Positions 1 through 7,621 of a DNA stretch of 19,754 nucleotides are shown here, one piece after another; positions within the stretch are counted from its first letter, which is position 1; the number at the start of each line of letters is the position of its first letter. The stretch is from an uncultured Microbacteriaceae bacterium (lineage in GTDB: Bacteria > Actinomycetota > Actinomycetes > Actinomycetales > Microbacteriaceae). The DNA is taken from the NCBI GenBank assembly GCA_946481135.1, contig CAMLMQ010000032.1, forward strand, positions 1 through 19,754, written 5' to 3'. A program made the position numbers and the translations under genes. The notes beneath the pieces were generated by a model. That model made no database searches and had not been told where the DNA came from. It saw only the letters and a program-made list of their open reading frames with translations.

Positions 1-659
1 TCGAGTTCCTCAAGGCGATCTACGACCTCCAGGGCGGCTACGCCAACGCGAAGTCGTTCGTCGACTCGTTCGACGTGTTCGGTGACGGCAACTCCTACGT
101 CACCGACCAGGTCGGCGCCGCGGTGTTCGACCAGTGGTACCCGAACGTGCTCACCTCCTACGCGGCTCAGGTCGACCTCGCGGCGACCCCCGTCATGACG
201 CAGGACGGCGGCGAGCCCTTCACCGTCGCCGCGGGCACGTCGTTCGTGATCCCGACCTCGGCCGAGAACCCGTCGGCCGCGTGCCAGTGGCTGCTCGAGC
301 TCACCTCGCTCGAGGCGTGGGAGGCGGCCGGTACGGCGCGCGCCGAGACCACGGCGAACGACCCGGGCCGCAACGGCATCAACACCGGTCTCTTCACCGG
401 CTCGCCGGAGGCCGACCAGGCCATCCGTGAGGCCTACGCGACGGGCAACGGCCTCTCGGGCTTCGACCAGGTCATCGACACGTACTACACGGTCGCGGCC
501 AACGGTCAGTCGTTCGGCGCATCGCCGGCCGGTCAGCAGATCGAGACGGAGCTGCAGAACGCGGTGACCGCCGCGCTCCTCGGGGAGAAGACCCCGGAGC
601 AGGCGCTCGCCGACGCGCAGGCCGCCGCGATGCGCGCCTACGAGCAGGTGGCGGGCTGA
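1..659 (+). CDS. Sugar ABC transporter substrate-binding protein, C-terminal part (partial)
   Basis: Open at the left edge; the reading frame is intact from base 3 to a TGA at 657-659, giving about 218 residues. The sequence resembles the C-terminal lobe of family 1 carbohydrate-binding lipoproteins. It has a phrase typical of the closing lobe (GTSFVIPTSAENPSAACQW, about residues 80-98 of the visible part), an aromatic- and Gly-rich middle, and an Ala-rich final helix (TPEQALADAQAAAMRAYEQV) of the kind that ends these proteins. In this family the protein captures a sugar outside the cell and delivers it to two membrane permeases. No permease follows: a strong terminator and a convergent gene come next, so this is the last gene of its unit and any permeases must lie upstream or elsewhere. 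The signal peptide and N-lobe are outside the window, so the substrate cannot be told. Confidence 0.85.
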   Translation, partial: EFLKAIYDLQGGYANAKSFVDSFDVFGDGNSYVTDQVGAAVFDQWYPNVLTSYAAQVDLAATPVMTQDGGEPFTVAAGTSFVIPTSAENPSAACQWLLELTSLEAWEAAGTARAETTANDPGRNGINTGLFTGSPEADQAIREAYATGNGLSGFDQVIDTYYTVAANGQSFGASPAGQQIETELQNAVTAALLGEKTPEQALADAQAAAMRAYEQVAG

Positions 660-680
660 CCTAGCAGCCGATCCGCCTGA

Positions 681-710
681 GGGGCGGGCGACCTCCGGGT
701 CGCCCGCCCC
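681..710 (+). terminator. Hairpin terminator between convergent genes
   Basis: A perfect 13-bp stem (681-693 with 698-710, left arm GGGGCGGGCGACC) closes a TCCG loop and is followed by TTTCCCG. It begins 22 bases after the solute-binding protein stop. The downstream T run is short, as is usual in high-G+C actinobacteria. Because the stem is symmetrical it may also stop transcripts arriving from the leftward methyltransferase gene, which ends at 731. Confidence 0.8.
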
Positions 711-730
711 TTTCCCGTCCCTGGGATCGG

Positions 731-2227
731 TCACGCCGAGAAGCGCAGGATGCCGGCGGCGAGCAGCTCGCGCACCTCCGGGATCACGGCCTCCCGCAGC
801 GCGACGGGGTCGACGTCGAGCAGGTCGGCGACGGCATCCGTGATGGCCGCGAGCGGGAGGTCGCCGTCGCAGGCTCCGACGATCGCGGCGAGCGCGGCAT
901 CCACGCGCACCGCGCGCCCGAAACCACCGCCCTGCCGCAGCACGATCGCACTCGGGTCGCCTGCCCCGGGCCAGTGGCTGCGCTCCTCGGTGACGTCGCC
1001 CGCGACGACGAACCGGGATGCCGTGAACTCGGCGTCGGGGAGCGCGGCGGCCGCGTCGAGGGCGGCGAGCACCGACGCGAGGTGCGGACCCATCCCACCC
1101 CCGACGGGCCCGTCGAGCCGCTCGCCCCGCCGCAGCGCCCGAGCGCCCACGGGACGCCGCAGCAGCACGTACCCGATCCCGACCTCGGTGACGCCACGCG
1201 CCGCGAAGTCGTCGAGCCACGCGTCGACGAGCTCCTCGCCCGCCGGGGTGTCGACGCGCGTGCCCCCGTCGCGGATCCAGGTCTCGGCGTAGTGCGCGGG
1301 GTCGAGCCGCTCACGTTCGACGATCCATACGTCGAGTCCGCCGTCGTCGGCCCAGCCGAGCGCTCGTTCGAGCCCGTCGCCCGCTGCGGACGTCTCCCAG
1401 TTGCCGAGCAGCTGTGCGATGCCGCCGGGGGTGAGGTGTGCCACGGCGCCGCGCACGACGGAGGCGACGAGGGCATCCCCGACGAGCCCGCCGTCCCGGT
1501 ATTCGTACTCGGGCACTCCGTCCCGCCGGGGGGTGATGACGAACGGCGGGTTGGAGACGATGCGGTCGAACGTCTCCCCCGCCACCGGCTCGAAGAGCGA
1601 GCCGCGCCGGAACTCGATGTTCTCGACCCCGTTGAGCTCGGCGGTGAACGACGCGAGGTGCAGCGCGCGTTCCGAGATGTCGGTCGCGACGACGACGCGG
1701 GCGTGCCGGGCGAGGTGGAGGGCCTGGATGCCGCAGCCGGTGCCGAGGTCGAGGGCGCGGTCGATCGGGCCGGGCAGCACGAGCCCCGCGAGGGTGACGG
1801 AGGCGCCGCCGACACCGAGTACGTGGTCGGTGCGCAGCGCCCCGCCGACGGCGAGCTCGCCGAGGTCGCTCGCGATCCACCACTCCCCCGACCCGGCGTC
1901 GTCGGTGAAGGCGTAGGGGCGCAGGTCGAGCGCCGGATGCGCCGTATCGCCGTCGAGGGTCACGAGGCCGAGCGCGGCGGCGCCGTCGGCCCCGAGCACC
2001 GGCAGCGCCGCGTGGAGCTCGGTGCGCGGCACCGGGTCGCCGAGCAGCAGCACCGCGGCGAGCGTCGCGAGCGGTCCGGGGTGTGCCGCGATCGCCCGCC
2101 GGGCGGGCACGCGGTCGCCGCGTTCGAGGGCGGCGCCGGCCCGCGGCCCCCACAGTGCGGCGAGCCCGTCGACGGTGTAGCCCGCGGCGGCGAGGTCGTG
2201 CCGCAGTGCGGCGAGCGGTGCGGTCAT
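731..2227 (-). CDS. Class I SAM-dependent methyltransferase (N5-glutamine/RNA-type, NPPF motif)
   Basis: 498 residues. The N-terminal ~150 residues form an all-helical, winged-helix-like region. A Rossmann methyltransferase follows: the SAM-binding motif LDLGTGCGIQAL is at about 159-170, the acidic strand end ATDIS at 181-185, and the catalytic-type SNPPF at 225-229. NPPF is the signature of enzymes that methylate planar nitrogen atoms (HemK/PrmC, RsmC, N6-adenine types), so the target is probably a glutamine amide or a base. The ~200-residue C-terminal extension appears to be a separate domain of the sort found in actinobacterial paralogues (DUF7059-methyltransferase-DUF7782 layout, from memory). 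The ATG at 2227 lies 9 bases after the PPOX-like gene, so it is probably the last gene of that leftward operon. The true substrate is not known from sequence. Confidence 0.85.
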   Translation of the reverse strand: MTAPLAALRHDLAAAGYTVDGLAALWGPRAGAALERGDRVPARRAIAAHPGPLATLAAVLLLGDPVPRTELHAALPVLGADGAAALGLVTLDGDTAHPALDLRPYAFTDDAGSGEWWIASDLGELAVGGALRTDHVLGVGGASVTLAGLVLPGPIDRALDLGTGCGIQALHLARHARVVVATDISERALHLASFTAELNGVENIEFRRGSLFEPVAGETFDRIVSNPPFVITPRRDGVPEYEYRDGGLVGDALVASVVRGAVAHLTPGGIAQLLGNWETSAAGDGLERALGWADDGGLDVWIVERERLDPAHYAETWIRDGGTRVDTPAGEELVDAWLDDFAARGVTEVGIGYVLLRRPVGARALRRGERLDGPVGGGMGPHLASVLAALDAAAALPDAEFTASRFVVAGDVTEERSHWPGAGDPSAIVLRQGGGFGRAVRVDAALAAIVGACDGDLPLAAITDAVADLLDVDPVALREAVIPEVRELLAAGILRFSA

Positions 2228-2236
2228 CCGTTCTGT

Positions 2237-2671
2237 CTACCGGCCCGGGATCGGGAGGGCGACCTTGTCCTCCCGCGGGTCGAGCCGCCACAGCGCGGTG
2301 AGCCGAACGCGGTAGAGCCGCAGCGGCGCGTCCCCGGTGAGCGCCTCGGGCGCCCACGACGGCATCCCGTGCGCGACCGCGCGGACGCTGAACACCGGCA
2401 CGGCCCGCCCGAGCTCGTTCTCGGGCACGAGCCCCGCGACCCCTTCGCCGTACACGGCTCGGGCCTCGGCGGAGGCCACGGTCGAGTCGAACATCACGAA
2501 TGCCACCTCGGGGCGGGCCGCGATGTTCACCGAGTGCCGCCGGGTCGGACGTGAGGCCCACAGCAACCCGTCACCGTCGGGGGCGAACCAGACGGGTGTC
2601 GCCCACGGCGTCCCGTCGGCGTCGGCGGTCGACAGGGTCAGGTAGCGGTGCTCGGCGAACGGGTCGCTCAC
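2237..2671 (-). CDS. Pyridoxamine 5'-phosphate oxidase-fold (flavin/F420-type) protein
   Basis: 144 residues, a normal length for a single split-barrel domain. The opening LTLSTADADGTPWATPVWFA and the segment LLWASRPTRRHSVNIAARPEVAFVMFD are typical of PPOX/FDOR proteins, which bind FMN or F420 between two subunits and reduce small molecules or bind haem. Its GTG start shares the GTGA junction with the upstream gene (stop 2668-2670, start 2669-2671), so translation is very likely coupled. The methyltransferase follows after 9 bases. The cofactor cannot be decided by eye; the partners in the operon do not point to one pathway. Confidence 0.75.
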   Translation of the reverse strand: MSDPFAEHRYLTLSTADADGTPWATPVWFAPDGDGLLWASRPTRRHSVNIAARPEVAFVMFDSTVASAEARAVYGEGVAGLVPENELGRAVPVFSVRAVAHGMPSWAPEALTGDAPLRLYRVRLTALWRLDPREDKVALPIPGR

Positions 2672-3354
2672 GCGGCGGCCTCAGCCGCGCGGTAGCTCGA
2701 CTCGACGACGATGGGCGCGTGGTCGGAGGCACCGTGGGGCAGCGTCTGGATGCCGTGGATCTGCATTCCGGAGCTCGTCGCGAAGTCGAAGTGGCCGCGC
2801 ACGATCTTGTAGCGCGTGTAGGTGCGCGTGGTGCTGAGGGTGAGGTCGTAGCCGCCTTCGAGCATCCGCCGCCCGAGGCGCGCCTTGCCGAGCGGGTAGT
2901 TGTAGTCGCCGACCATGAGGGTCGGCAGGCCGGGGCCGAGCTCGCGCAACTGCTCGTGGGCGGAGGCGATCTGGTGGCGACGCAGCGAGTTGAGCGCCGT
3001 GAGCGGCGACGCGTGGAACGAGGCGACGAGCAGCTCGCGGTCGTGCTCGACATCCCGCAGCCGCGAGGCGAGCAGGCGCTCGTGCGCGGGCGCGGCGATG
3101 CGGTCGTGCCATCCCTTCTTCAGCTGGTAGGCCCGCGTCTCGACGGCTTCGAAGCGATCGCGGCGGTGGTAGATCGCGAGGCCCAGCCGGTTGCGCGTGG
3201 TCGCATCGGCGAGGTGCAGCGGCCCGAGCTCGGCCGGCAGGTCGGCCGTCGAGACCTCCTGCAGGCAGAGGATGTCGAGGTCGTGCGCCTCGGTGAGCGC
3301 GACCAGCTCTCCCGCGGCCTTGTGCTTTTCGAGGTTGTAGCTCAGCGTGCGCAC
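2668..3354 (-). CDS. Endonuclease/exonuclease/phosphatase (DNase I-like) family protein
   Basis: 228 residues covering one EEP domain. The conserved acid and histidine positions are visible: N7 in LSYNLEKH, E33 in CLQEV, H114 in ASFHASP, D150 and N152 in VGDYNY, and D211-H212 in GASDHAPIVV. These are the metal and catalytic residues of the fold, which hydrolyses phosphodiester or phosphate bonds in nucleic acids, lipids or inositols. There is no signal peptide, so it should act in the cytoplasm. The GTG start has no Shine-Dalgarno sequence but has a TAGCGT hexamer 6 bases upstream, consistent with a leaderless mRNA. It overlaps the next gene by GTGA, making it the head of a three-gene leftward operon. 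The substrate is unknown. Confidence 0.8.
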   Translation of the reverse strand: MRTLSYNLEKHKAAGELVALTEAHDLDILCLQEVSTADLPAELGPLHLADATTRNRLGLAIYHRRDRFEAVETRAYQLKKGWHDRIAAPAHERLLASRLRDVEHDRELLVASFHASPLTALNSLRRHQIASAHEQLRELGPGLPTLMVGDYNYPLGKARLGRRMLEGGYDLTLSTTRTYTRYKIVRGHFDFATSSGMQIHGIQTLPHGASDHAPIVVESSYRAAEAAA

Positions 3355-3366
3355 GAGACGACGCTA
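3352..3366 (-). promoter_or_regulatory. Candidate leaderless promoter (-10 TAGCGT) of the EEP gene
   Basis: Reading leftward, TAGCGT (3366-3361) fits the actinobacterial TANNNT -10 element. It is followed by exactly 6 bases (CGTCTC) and then the GTG start at 3354, so transcription would begin at or next to the start codon. No convincing -35 or ribosome-binding site is visible. Inference from spacing only. Confidence 0.5.
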
Positions 3367-3407
3367 GCCCCGCAAGGCCGGGACGCGCCCGAGACTTGAC
3401 AGGGCGT

Positions 3408-4172
3408 TCACCGTGGCGTCGGGGTGACCTCGACGAAGACCGGATGCTTCGGCACGCGCCCATCGCCCGACGAGCGTCCGGTGAGCCGCCGTCGCACCCA
3501 TGGTCCGAGGTGTTCGCGGGCGTACGCGGCCCGCCCCAGGCGCACCACCGCGCTCTGCTCAGGCAGTGACCACCAGGTGTCGGGCGCGGCGGCGCCGAGC
3601 GCCTCGAGCACCCGGGCCGCGACACGATGGTGTCCGCGCGTGTTGAGGTGGAGCCGATCCGGCGCCCAGTACGCGGGGAGGCTGAGCTCCCGGTCGGGCC
3701 AGTTGTACGCCCGCACGATGTCGTCACGTTTGGCGAACCGCGCCTCGACGAGGGCGGAGAGCTGATCGCCGCGGCGCTGGATGAGCGGGCTCATGGGCAG
3801 TTGCGCCGCCGGGTTGCCCCCGCTGAGCAGCACGAGCGTCACCCCCTCCTCGTCGCAGCGGCGCAGTACGTGGGCGAACAGGTCGGCGATCGTGCTGAGG
3901 GGCGTGCGGGGGCGCAGCATGTCGTTGCCGCCCCCGTTGAACGACAGGTGTGTCGGACGCAGCGCGAGCGCCGGCTCGAGCTGTTCGGCGACGATCGCCC
4001 CGGCGAGCTTCCCGCGGATCGCGAGGTTGGCGTACTCGACGGACGTGCCGATCGCCGCGGCCCACCCCTGCGCGACGAGGTCGGCCCAGCCGCGCGGGCT
4101 GCCGTCCGGTCGCTCGTCGCCGACGCCCTCGGTGAACGAGTCCCCGATCGCCACGAAACGTACGGTCGCCAC
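3408..4172 (-). CDS. SGNH/GDSL-type hydrolase
   Basis: 254 residues. All four SGNH blocks can be seen: nucleophile S12 in AIGDSFTEG (8-16), a glycine block around AIRGKL (51-56), N83 in FNGGGNDML (78-86), and D172/H175 in DRLHLN (172-177). The family hydrolyses esters or acyl groups, including deacetylation of sugars and lipids. No signal peptide or membrane segment is visible, which points to a cytoplasmic enzyme. The ~60-residue Arg-rich C-terminal tail beyond the catalytic His is longer than the minimal fold. The GTG start at 4172 has no good ribosome-binding site but has TACGCT 6 bases upstream. The gene ends 53 bases before the EEP operon begins and follows the AraC-type regulator by 27 bases on the same strand. 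Confidence 0.85.
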   Translation of the reverse strand: MATVRFVAIGDSFTEGVGDERPDGSPRGWADLVAQGWAAAIGTSVEYANLAIRGKLAGAIVAEQLEPALALRPTHLSFNGGGNDMLRPRTPLSTIADLFAHVLRRCDEEGVTLVLLSGGNPAAQLPMSPLIQRRGDQLSALVEARFAKRDDIVRAYNWPDRELSLPAYWAPDRLHLNTRGHHRVAARVLEALGAAAPDTWWSLPEQSAVVRLGRAAYAREHLGPWVRRRLTGRSSGDGRVPKHPVFVEVTPTPR

Positions 4173-4184
4173 GCTCCGAGCGTA
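4170..4184 (-). promoter_or_regulatory. Candidate leaderless promoter (-10 TACGCT) of the SGNH hydrolase
   Basis: Reading leftward, TACGCT (4184-4179) matches TANNNT and is separated by 6 bases (CGGAGC) from the GTG start at 4172. The geometry is the same as at the EEP gene. The promoter would lie between the araC-like stop and this gene. The GGAG in the spacer sits too close to GTG to act well as a ribosome-binding site. Confidence 0.45.
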
Positions 4185-4199
4185 CGGCGACGGGGCGGC

Positions 4200-5141
4200 T
4201 CAGCCGCGCAGCGACCGCCCGGGCCAGACGCCGAACGCCCGCCGATAGCGACCGGCGAACGAGCCGCGAGTCGCGAACCCCCACCGGCTGGCGATCTCGG
4301 CGACCGTCGTCCGGTCCGGGTCGGACTGGGCGAGATCGCGGTGAGCCGACACGAGGCGCACGCGTTGCAGGTGACCGAGCGCCGTCTCCCCGTGCGGCGA
4401 GTGCGTGCGGAAGGCCGCATCCAGCTCGGCGGCCGGCAACCGCGCGGCGTTCGCGATGTCGGCGAGTGTGATCGGCAGGGAGGCGTGCTCCTCGATGAAC
4501 TCGACAGCTCGGCGGTATCCCATCCAGCGGCCGACCGCGCCCACGCGCCGGTCGAGCTCGGCGTCGGCGAGCGGGAACGTCTCGAGCAGGAGACGAGTCA
4601 GGGCGCCGCGGGTCGCCGCGAGCGCAACGGGAGAGGTCGCGACATCCCGCGTCGCCGCGGCGAGCTGTCCGGCCCAGGCGGCGCCGCGCTCGGGATCACG
4701 GGGCCGCGCGGAGGCGAAGCGCACGCTCGCGAGTTCGGTGCCGAGGAGGGCCCCGACGTCGCGGGCGAGTTCGGCGGCCCCGAAGGTGACACCGCGCAGC
4801 ACGACGTCGTCGAGGCGGCAGACGATGCGCTGGTCGGGCTGGAAGAGCACGGGCTGCGCGCCGCTCCACCCCGACTCGTCACCTACCTCGTAGCCGAAGC
4901 CCGCGTCGACGACCCCGACGGTCACGAGGTCGATCTCTCCGCCGATGTCGAACCGCCCGCCGTAGGTGAACTCGGTGAGCGCGAACTCCGCGTCTCCGTG
5001 CACCGTCTGGCTGAACTCGACGCGGTCGGAGCTCATCGCGAGCGACCCGTAGAGATCGCGCAGATGCGCTTCGACTTCGCCCGCGTCGCGAGTGCGGAAA
5101 ACACTCGACGACGGAAACTCCCTCGACGACGGCATTTCCAT
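4200..5141 (-). CDS. AraC-family transcriptional regulator
   Basis: 313 residues from the chosen ATG at 5141. A GTG three codons upstream (5150) is possible, but the GAGGGG at 5151-5156 is spaced properly only for the ATG. The N-terminal ~170 residues look like a cupin-type ligand or dimer domain (AraC_binding_2-like, with EFALTEFTYGGRFDIGGEIDLVTV). The C-terminal ~100 residues hold two helix-turn-helices: LPITLADIANAARLPAAEL (about 222-240) and TVAEIASRWGFATRGSFAGR (about 279-298). The latter is the conserved second AraC helix, ending FGVWPGRSLRG. It binds DNA as a regulator of nearby or distant genes. It diverges from the kinase gene across 177 bases containing a palindrome, a plausible own operator. 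The ligand is unknown. Confidence 0.9.
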   Translation of the reverse strand: MEMPSSREFPSSSVFRTRDAGEVEAHLRDLYGSLAMSSDRVEFSQTVHGDAEFALTEFTYGGRFDIGGEIDLVTVGVVDAGFGYEVGDESGWSGAQPVLFQPDQRIVCRLDDVVLRGVTFGAAELARDVGALLGTELASVRFASARPRDPERGAAWAGQLAAATRDVATSPVALAATRGALTRLLLETFPLADAELDRRVGAVGRWMGYRRAVEFIEEHASLPITLADIANAARLPAAELDAAFRTHSPHGETALGHLQRVRLVSAHRDLAQSDPDRTTVAEIASRWGFATRGSFAGRYRRAFGVWPGRSLRG

Positions 5142-5198
5142 GGCCTGCACCCCCTCATGGCCCCCGTACGCACGCGGACCGGACCCTTGTCGACCAGC

Positions 5199-5223
5199 GT
5201 GACCCCCATTCGGGGGGGTTCAC
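5199..5223. promoter_or_regulatory. G-tract interrupted palindrome, candidate operator
   Basis: GTGACCCCC (5199-5207) is mirrored by GGGGGTTCAC (5214-5223) with one extra T in the right arm, around a short ATTCGG centre. It lies 58 bases upstream of the AraC-type start and about 95 bases before the kinase start, in their shared divergent region. The symmetry suits a protein-binding site or a small hairpin. Autoregulation by the AraC-type protein is only inference. Confidence 0.35.
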
Positions 5224-5318
5224 AAGCCCCCTTGACGAAATCGCGGTCGTGCGCAAGCCCCCCGCAGCCCGCGGGCCCCCGGATAACCTGGTGCTCGCCG
5301 TGAAGCGGGAGGAGGCCG

Positions 5319-6161
5319 GTGAGCACGTCCGAGTTGAGCGCGCCGTTGCTGCTGGAGCGGTACCGCCCCGAGACTCTCATCGCCCGCGGCGGCTCGGCCT
5401 CCGTCTACCGCGCCAAAGACGTGCTGCTGGGGCGCGACGTGGCGGTCAAGGTGTTCCTCGCCGGCTCCGAGAGCGAACTCGACCGCGCACGCGACGAACT
5501 GCGGGTGCTCGCCGCCCTCGGCCACCACGGCATCGTCGCGGTGCTCGACGCCGGGATCGACGAGTCGACGCCGTCGGACCCACGCCCCTTCCTCGTGATG
5601 GAGCTCGTGCCCGGACGCAGCGTGCGGCAACTGATCGACGAGGATGCCCTCACGCCCGTGATCATCGGCGGCATCGCGTTCGAGGTCGCGGAGGCGCTGG
5701 AGTACGTGCACCGCAACGGCATCGTCCACCGCGACGTGTCGCCCGCCAACATCCTGCTCGTCGACTACGGCTCGGCCTTCTCGCGCCCGCGTGCCCGACT
5801 CACCGACTTCGGCCTCGCCGTCGAGCAGGAGTGGGAGCCGCCCGACGACGGGATGGTCGACGGGACGGTGCCGTATCTGAGCCCCGAGCAGGTGCTCAAG
5901 CGCCGGCTCACCCCGGCGGCCGACATCTACTCGCTGGGCCTCGTGCTGCTGGAGTGCTTCACCCGCACCCCGGCGTTCCCCGGCCGCAACGGCGAGGCCG
6001 CGCTCGCGCGGGTGGGCACCGACCCCGAGGTCGGCAAGGCCGTGCCGAAGCCCTGGCGCGCGCTGCTCACGGCGATGACCCGCCAGGATCCCGAGGAGCG
6101 ACCGAGCGCCGTCGAGGTGCTCGAGCAGGTGCGGCAGCTGCTGCGTCGACAGCAGCGCTGA
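5319..6161 (+). CDS. Soluble serine/threonine protein kinase
   Basis: 280 residues, essentially just a Hanks-type kinase domain. Visible motifs are the glycine loop ARGGSASVY (22-30), ATP lysine K44 in VAVKVF, catalytic HRD at 137-139 with metal-binding N144 (HRDVSPANILL), DFG at 163-165, the GTVPYLSPE activation-segment end (182-190) and R261. The residue two after the catalytic Asp is Ser rather than the usual Lys. HRDVSP variants are known in active bacterial kinases, so loss of activity is not implied. Unlike PknA/PknB there is no transmembrane helix and no PASTA sensor, so it should be cytoplasmic. The GTG start follows a strong GGGAGGAGG. A TAACCT hexamer at 5284-5289 could be its -10. 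It meets the EamA gene end to end with no gap. Confidence 0.9.
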   Translation: MSTSELSAPLLLERYRPETLIARGGSASVYRAKDVLLGRDVAVKVFLAGSESELDRARDELRVLAALGHHGIVAVLDAGIDESTPSDPRPFLVMELVPGRSVRQLIDEDALTPVIIGGIAFEVAEALEYVHRNGIVHRDVSPANILLVDYGSAFSRPRARLTDFGLAVEQEWEPPDDGMVDGTVPYLSPEQVLKRRLTPAADIYSLGLVLLECFTRTPAFPGRNGEAALARVGTDPEVGKAVPKPWRALLTAMTRQDPEERPSAVEVLEQVRQLLRRQQR

Positions 6162-7040
6162 TCACGGTTCGGGCGCGGGCGGCAGGCCGCGCCGCCGGGC
6201 GGCCGCGCGCACCGCGCCCATCGACGCGACCACGACGAGTGCGATCGCGACGAGGTCGAGCACCTCGAGGCGCTGATGCAGCACGACGAACCCCGCGGCG
6301 GCGGCGAGGGCCGGGGCGAGGCTCAGCAGGATGCTGAACGTGTCGGCGGGGAGCCTCCGCAGCGCGAGCAGCTCCAGCCCGTAGGGGATCGCCGAGGAGA
6401 GCATCGCGACCCCGAACCCCAGCAGCAGCACGCGCGGGTCGAGGAACGCCTCGCCCGCCGACGCGACGCCGAACGGCAGCACCCCGAGTCCGCCGATCGC
6501 CATCGCGATCGCGAGACCGTCGAGGCGCGCCCAGCGACTGCCGGTGCGGGCCGACAGCAGGATGTAGCCGACCCAGGCCGCGCCCGCGCCGAGCGCGAAC
6601 AGCACGCCGACCGGGTCGAGTCCGTCGAACCCTCCCCGGGCGAGCAGCGCCACCCCGCCGAGGGCGAGCACGGCCCACAGCCACGCCGACGCGCGCCGCG
6701 CGATGACGACGGAGAGGATGAGCGGACCGAGGTATTCGATCGTGACGGTCGGTCCGAGGGGCAGACGATCGAGCGCGAGGTAGAAGAGCACGTTCATGCC
6801 GGCGAGCACGCCGCCGAAGCCGAGCACGGTGAGCCAGTCGGCCCGGGACCGCCCGCGCAGCGAGGGGCGGAAGACGGCGAGCAGGATGGCGGCCGAGAAG
6901 ACGAGCCGCAGCGTCACCATCCCGACCGGCCCGGCGTCGGGGAACAGCAGCACCGCGATGCCGGCGCCGACCTCCTGGCAGATCAGGCCGACGACGACGA
7001 TCAGGGAGGCGCCGACGGTCGATCCGCGCACGGGCGTCAA
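6162..7040 (-). CDS. EamA/DMT-superfamily exporter
   Basis: About 292 residues, nearly all hydrophobic, consistent with ten membrane helices in two EamA repeats. The first runs from VGASLIVVVGLICQEVGAG to about mid-protein; the second contains GAGAAWVGYILLSARTGS and AIPYGLELLALRRL. The pattern is close to RhtA/YedA-type exporters of amino acids or other metabolites; the substrate is unknown. The start is uncertain. I chose TTG at 7038-7040, which overlaps the TGA of the DUF1349 gene as TTGA; a GTG at 7029-7031 is nearly as good. A GTG at 7115 would add a charged, non-membrane tail inside the upstream gene and looks wrong. It is co-transcribed with the DUF1349 gene and convergent with the kinase. 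Confidence 0.85.
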   Translation of the reverse strand: MTPVRGSTVGASLIVVVGLICQEVGAGIAVLLFPDAGPVGMVTLRLVFSAAILLAVFRPSLRGRSRADWLTVLGFGGVLAGMNVLFYLALDRLPLGPTVTIEYLGPLILSVVIARRASAWLWAVLALGGVALLARGGFDGLDPVGVLFALGAGAAWVGYILLSARTGSRWARLDGLAIAMAIGGLGVLPFGVASAGEAFLDPRVLLLGFGVAMLSSAIPYGLELLALRRLPADTFSILLSLAPALAAAAGFVVLHQRLEVLDLVAIALVVVASMGAVRAAARRRGLPPAPEP

Positions 7041-7621
7041 TGCAGGGATCCGTCGGGTGGGGTGACCCGCCACCCGTGGAAGCGTAGGGCGAGCCCGGCG
7101 CGGGTCGGGGCGCACAGGTAGGGTCCCGCCTCGACGTCGAGCGCCGGGTCGAGGGGCACGAGCCGCACGAACCGCCAGGGCTCGTCATCGACGCGGGCGC
7201 GCACGGTCACGGCATCCCCGGAGCGGCTCGCCCGTACCGTCACCCGGCGGCCGGCCCACTCGGGCACGGGCGCGGCCGACCAGTCGGAGCGGCCGTCGGT
7301 GACCACGACGCCCACCTGCGGCACCCCGTCGGCGAACTCGACGCCGGCCTTCACCCAGTGTTCGACGTCGACGCGCAGGAAGACGCCCGCCTGGTCGAAC
7401 TGCCGCTCGAGCGCGGCCGTGAAGGTCACCTCGACCGCCGCCTCGGCGGGCAGGGGCGCGAGCAGCGCGTGCTCGTTCTCGTGCACGAACCCGTACGAGG
7501 TGAGGCGCCAGGCGTCGGACCCCTCGACCGCGGTCGCGACGAGGTCGAGGCCCTCGAGCACGACTTCGGCGGGCGGATGCGTCCAGGTGCCCGACGACCA
7601 GTCGAGGGCGGTGGTCGTCAT
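7037..7621 (-). CDS. DUF1349 (concanavalin A-like) protein
   Basis: 194 residues forming one jelly-roll domain. The central stretch FDQAGVFLRVDVEHWVKAG (about 92-110), followed by FADGVPQVGVVVTDGRSDW, is the DUF1349 signature, and the C-terminal half is beta-rich (DAVTVRARVDDEPWRFVRLV). Relatives include yeast Ree1-like proteins and many uncharacterised bacterial proteins thought to bind carbohydrates. There is no signal peptide, so it is cytoplasmic. The ATG at 7621 has GGAGG directly against it with no spacer, and a CAGGAT hexamer 6 bases upstream, so leaderless initiation is possible. Its stop overlaps the EamA start. The biochemical role is unknown. Confidence 0.8.
   Translation of the reverse strand: MTTTALDWSSGTWTHPPAEVVLEGLDLVATAVEGSDAWRLTSYGFVHENEHALLAPLPAEAAVEVTFTAALERQFDQAGVFLRVDVEHWVKAGVEFADGVPQVGVVVTDGRSDWSAAPVPEWAGRRVTVRASRSGDAVTVRARVDDEPWRFVRLVPLDPALDVEAGPYLCAPTRAGLALRFHGWRVTPPDGSLH

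Noticed and set aside
974..2554. Long open frame of 526 codons on the plus strand
   Set aside because: It lies antisense to the methyltransferase and PPOX-type genes, which carry clear motifs. Its translation is Arg/Gly/Glu-rich without a domain, the usual mirror of a high-G+C gene.
3396..3401. TTGACA perfect -35 hexamer on the plus strand
   Set aside because: No -10 at suitable spacing and no rightward gene follows; chance or part of the SGNH-EEP gap.
5232..5237. TTGACG as a -35 for the kinase gene
   Set aside because: No TANNNT at 16-19 bases downstream; the better TAACCT at 5284 is too far away.
3627..5303. 558-codon open frame on the plus strand
   Set aside because: Antisense shadow of the SGNH hydrolase and AraC-type regulator; low-complexity Arg/Glu/Gly composition and no recognisable fold.
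7041..7115. Upstream GTG start for the EamA exporter
   Set aside because: It would overlap the DUF1349 gene by about 75 bases and add a charged Arg/Pro tail ahead of the first helix. The TTGA-coupled start is more economical.
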